A stretch of DNA of 64,000 nt from Actinophytocola oryzae (GTDB lineage: Bacteria > Actinomycetota > Actinomycetes > Mycobacteriales > Pseudonocardiaceae): the NCBI RefSeq assembly GCF_004364325.1, contig NZ_SOCP01000018.1, positions 158,117 to 222,116 on the forward strand, written 5' to 3'. Below, piece after piece: positions 63,990 through 64,000 of this stretch (positions within the stretch are counted from its first letter, which is position 1; each line of letters starts with the position of its first letter). The notes under the pieces were generated by a model. It did no database searches. It had not been told where the DNA came from and saw only the letters and a list, made by a program, of their open reading frames with translations. The translations under genes and the position numbers were made by a program.

Positions 63990-64000
63990 GGCCCGCTCAC

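Noticed and set aside
63711..64000. CRISPR array at the right edge
   Set aside because: Units are about 140 bp, abut each other with no spacers and have internal hairpins; there are no cas genes.

Overview
The window is high-GC DNA in the style of an actinomycete: frequent GTG starts, four-base stop/start overlaps and G+C-rich third codon positions. NRPS and siderophore genes, DmdR/IdeR-type iron control, a DivIVA-like protein and several small intergenic palindromes suggest a filamentous member such as the Pseudonocardiales. No rRNA or tRNA gene gives a firm placement, so the genus is an inference.

Region 1 (2-17956) is the 3' part of a peptide siderophore cluster. A giant NRPS, cut at the left edge, shows A-nMT-T, C-A-nMT-T, C-A-T and C-A-T with no thioesterase. 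The third A domain has lost the Asp that binds the alpha-amine and carries the Ile-Asp start typical of beta-alanine pockets. The next gene is panD, which makes beta-alanine. Two half-ABC exporters with complementary degenerate ATP sites follow, then a DmdR/IdeR-type iron box, a Tat-type Fe-siderophore binding lipoprotein and an MbtH protein.

Region 2 (18023-27126) is mostly ordinary accessory metabolism and regulation: a VOC protein followed by a 113-bp MITE-like insertion, a PLP decarboxylase, a DivIVA-domain protein, and regulator/target pairs (MarR with EamA, ArsR with SRPBCC, Lrp with MFS, MarR with DoxX). Several have clear operators. Region 3 (27163-31814) is kdpFABC with an extra small membrane gene in front, a triple 11-bp repeat upstream and a TTA codon in kdpB. 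Region 4 (32003-43851) holds a TetR gene with twin operators facing a P450/hydrolase/SDR/FMO operon, a SAM methyltransferase, an S9 peptidase, an ECF sigma factor with a membrane partner, and small enzymes.

Region 5 (43864-62768) is the most unusual part: a biosynthetic cluster that I cannot match to a described compound class. Leftward genes encode two free-standing acyl carrier proteins, an acyl-activating enzyme, a stand-alone thioester-reductase-like protein, an IPNS-like oxygenase, a GNAT and a transglutaminase-fold protein with an intact Cys-His-Asp triad. Rightward genes encode an A-T-reductase NRPS without a condensation domain, a divergent leucyl/phenylalanyl-tRNA transferase homologue, a second GNAT, an O-methyltransferase, a P450, an MFS exporter, a VLCAD-like dehydrogenase and a TenA-fold protein. 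A LuxR-type regulator sits between the two arms. Two leftward promoters share a 30-bp element 26-27 bases from the start codon. Amide formation may be done by the transglutaminase-like and tRNA-dependent enzymes instead of condensation domains.

The right edge (62873-64000) has a PNPOx-like protein, a small YbaK-like protein, and a gene start that runs into tandem 139/140-bp structured repeats continuing past the window.
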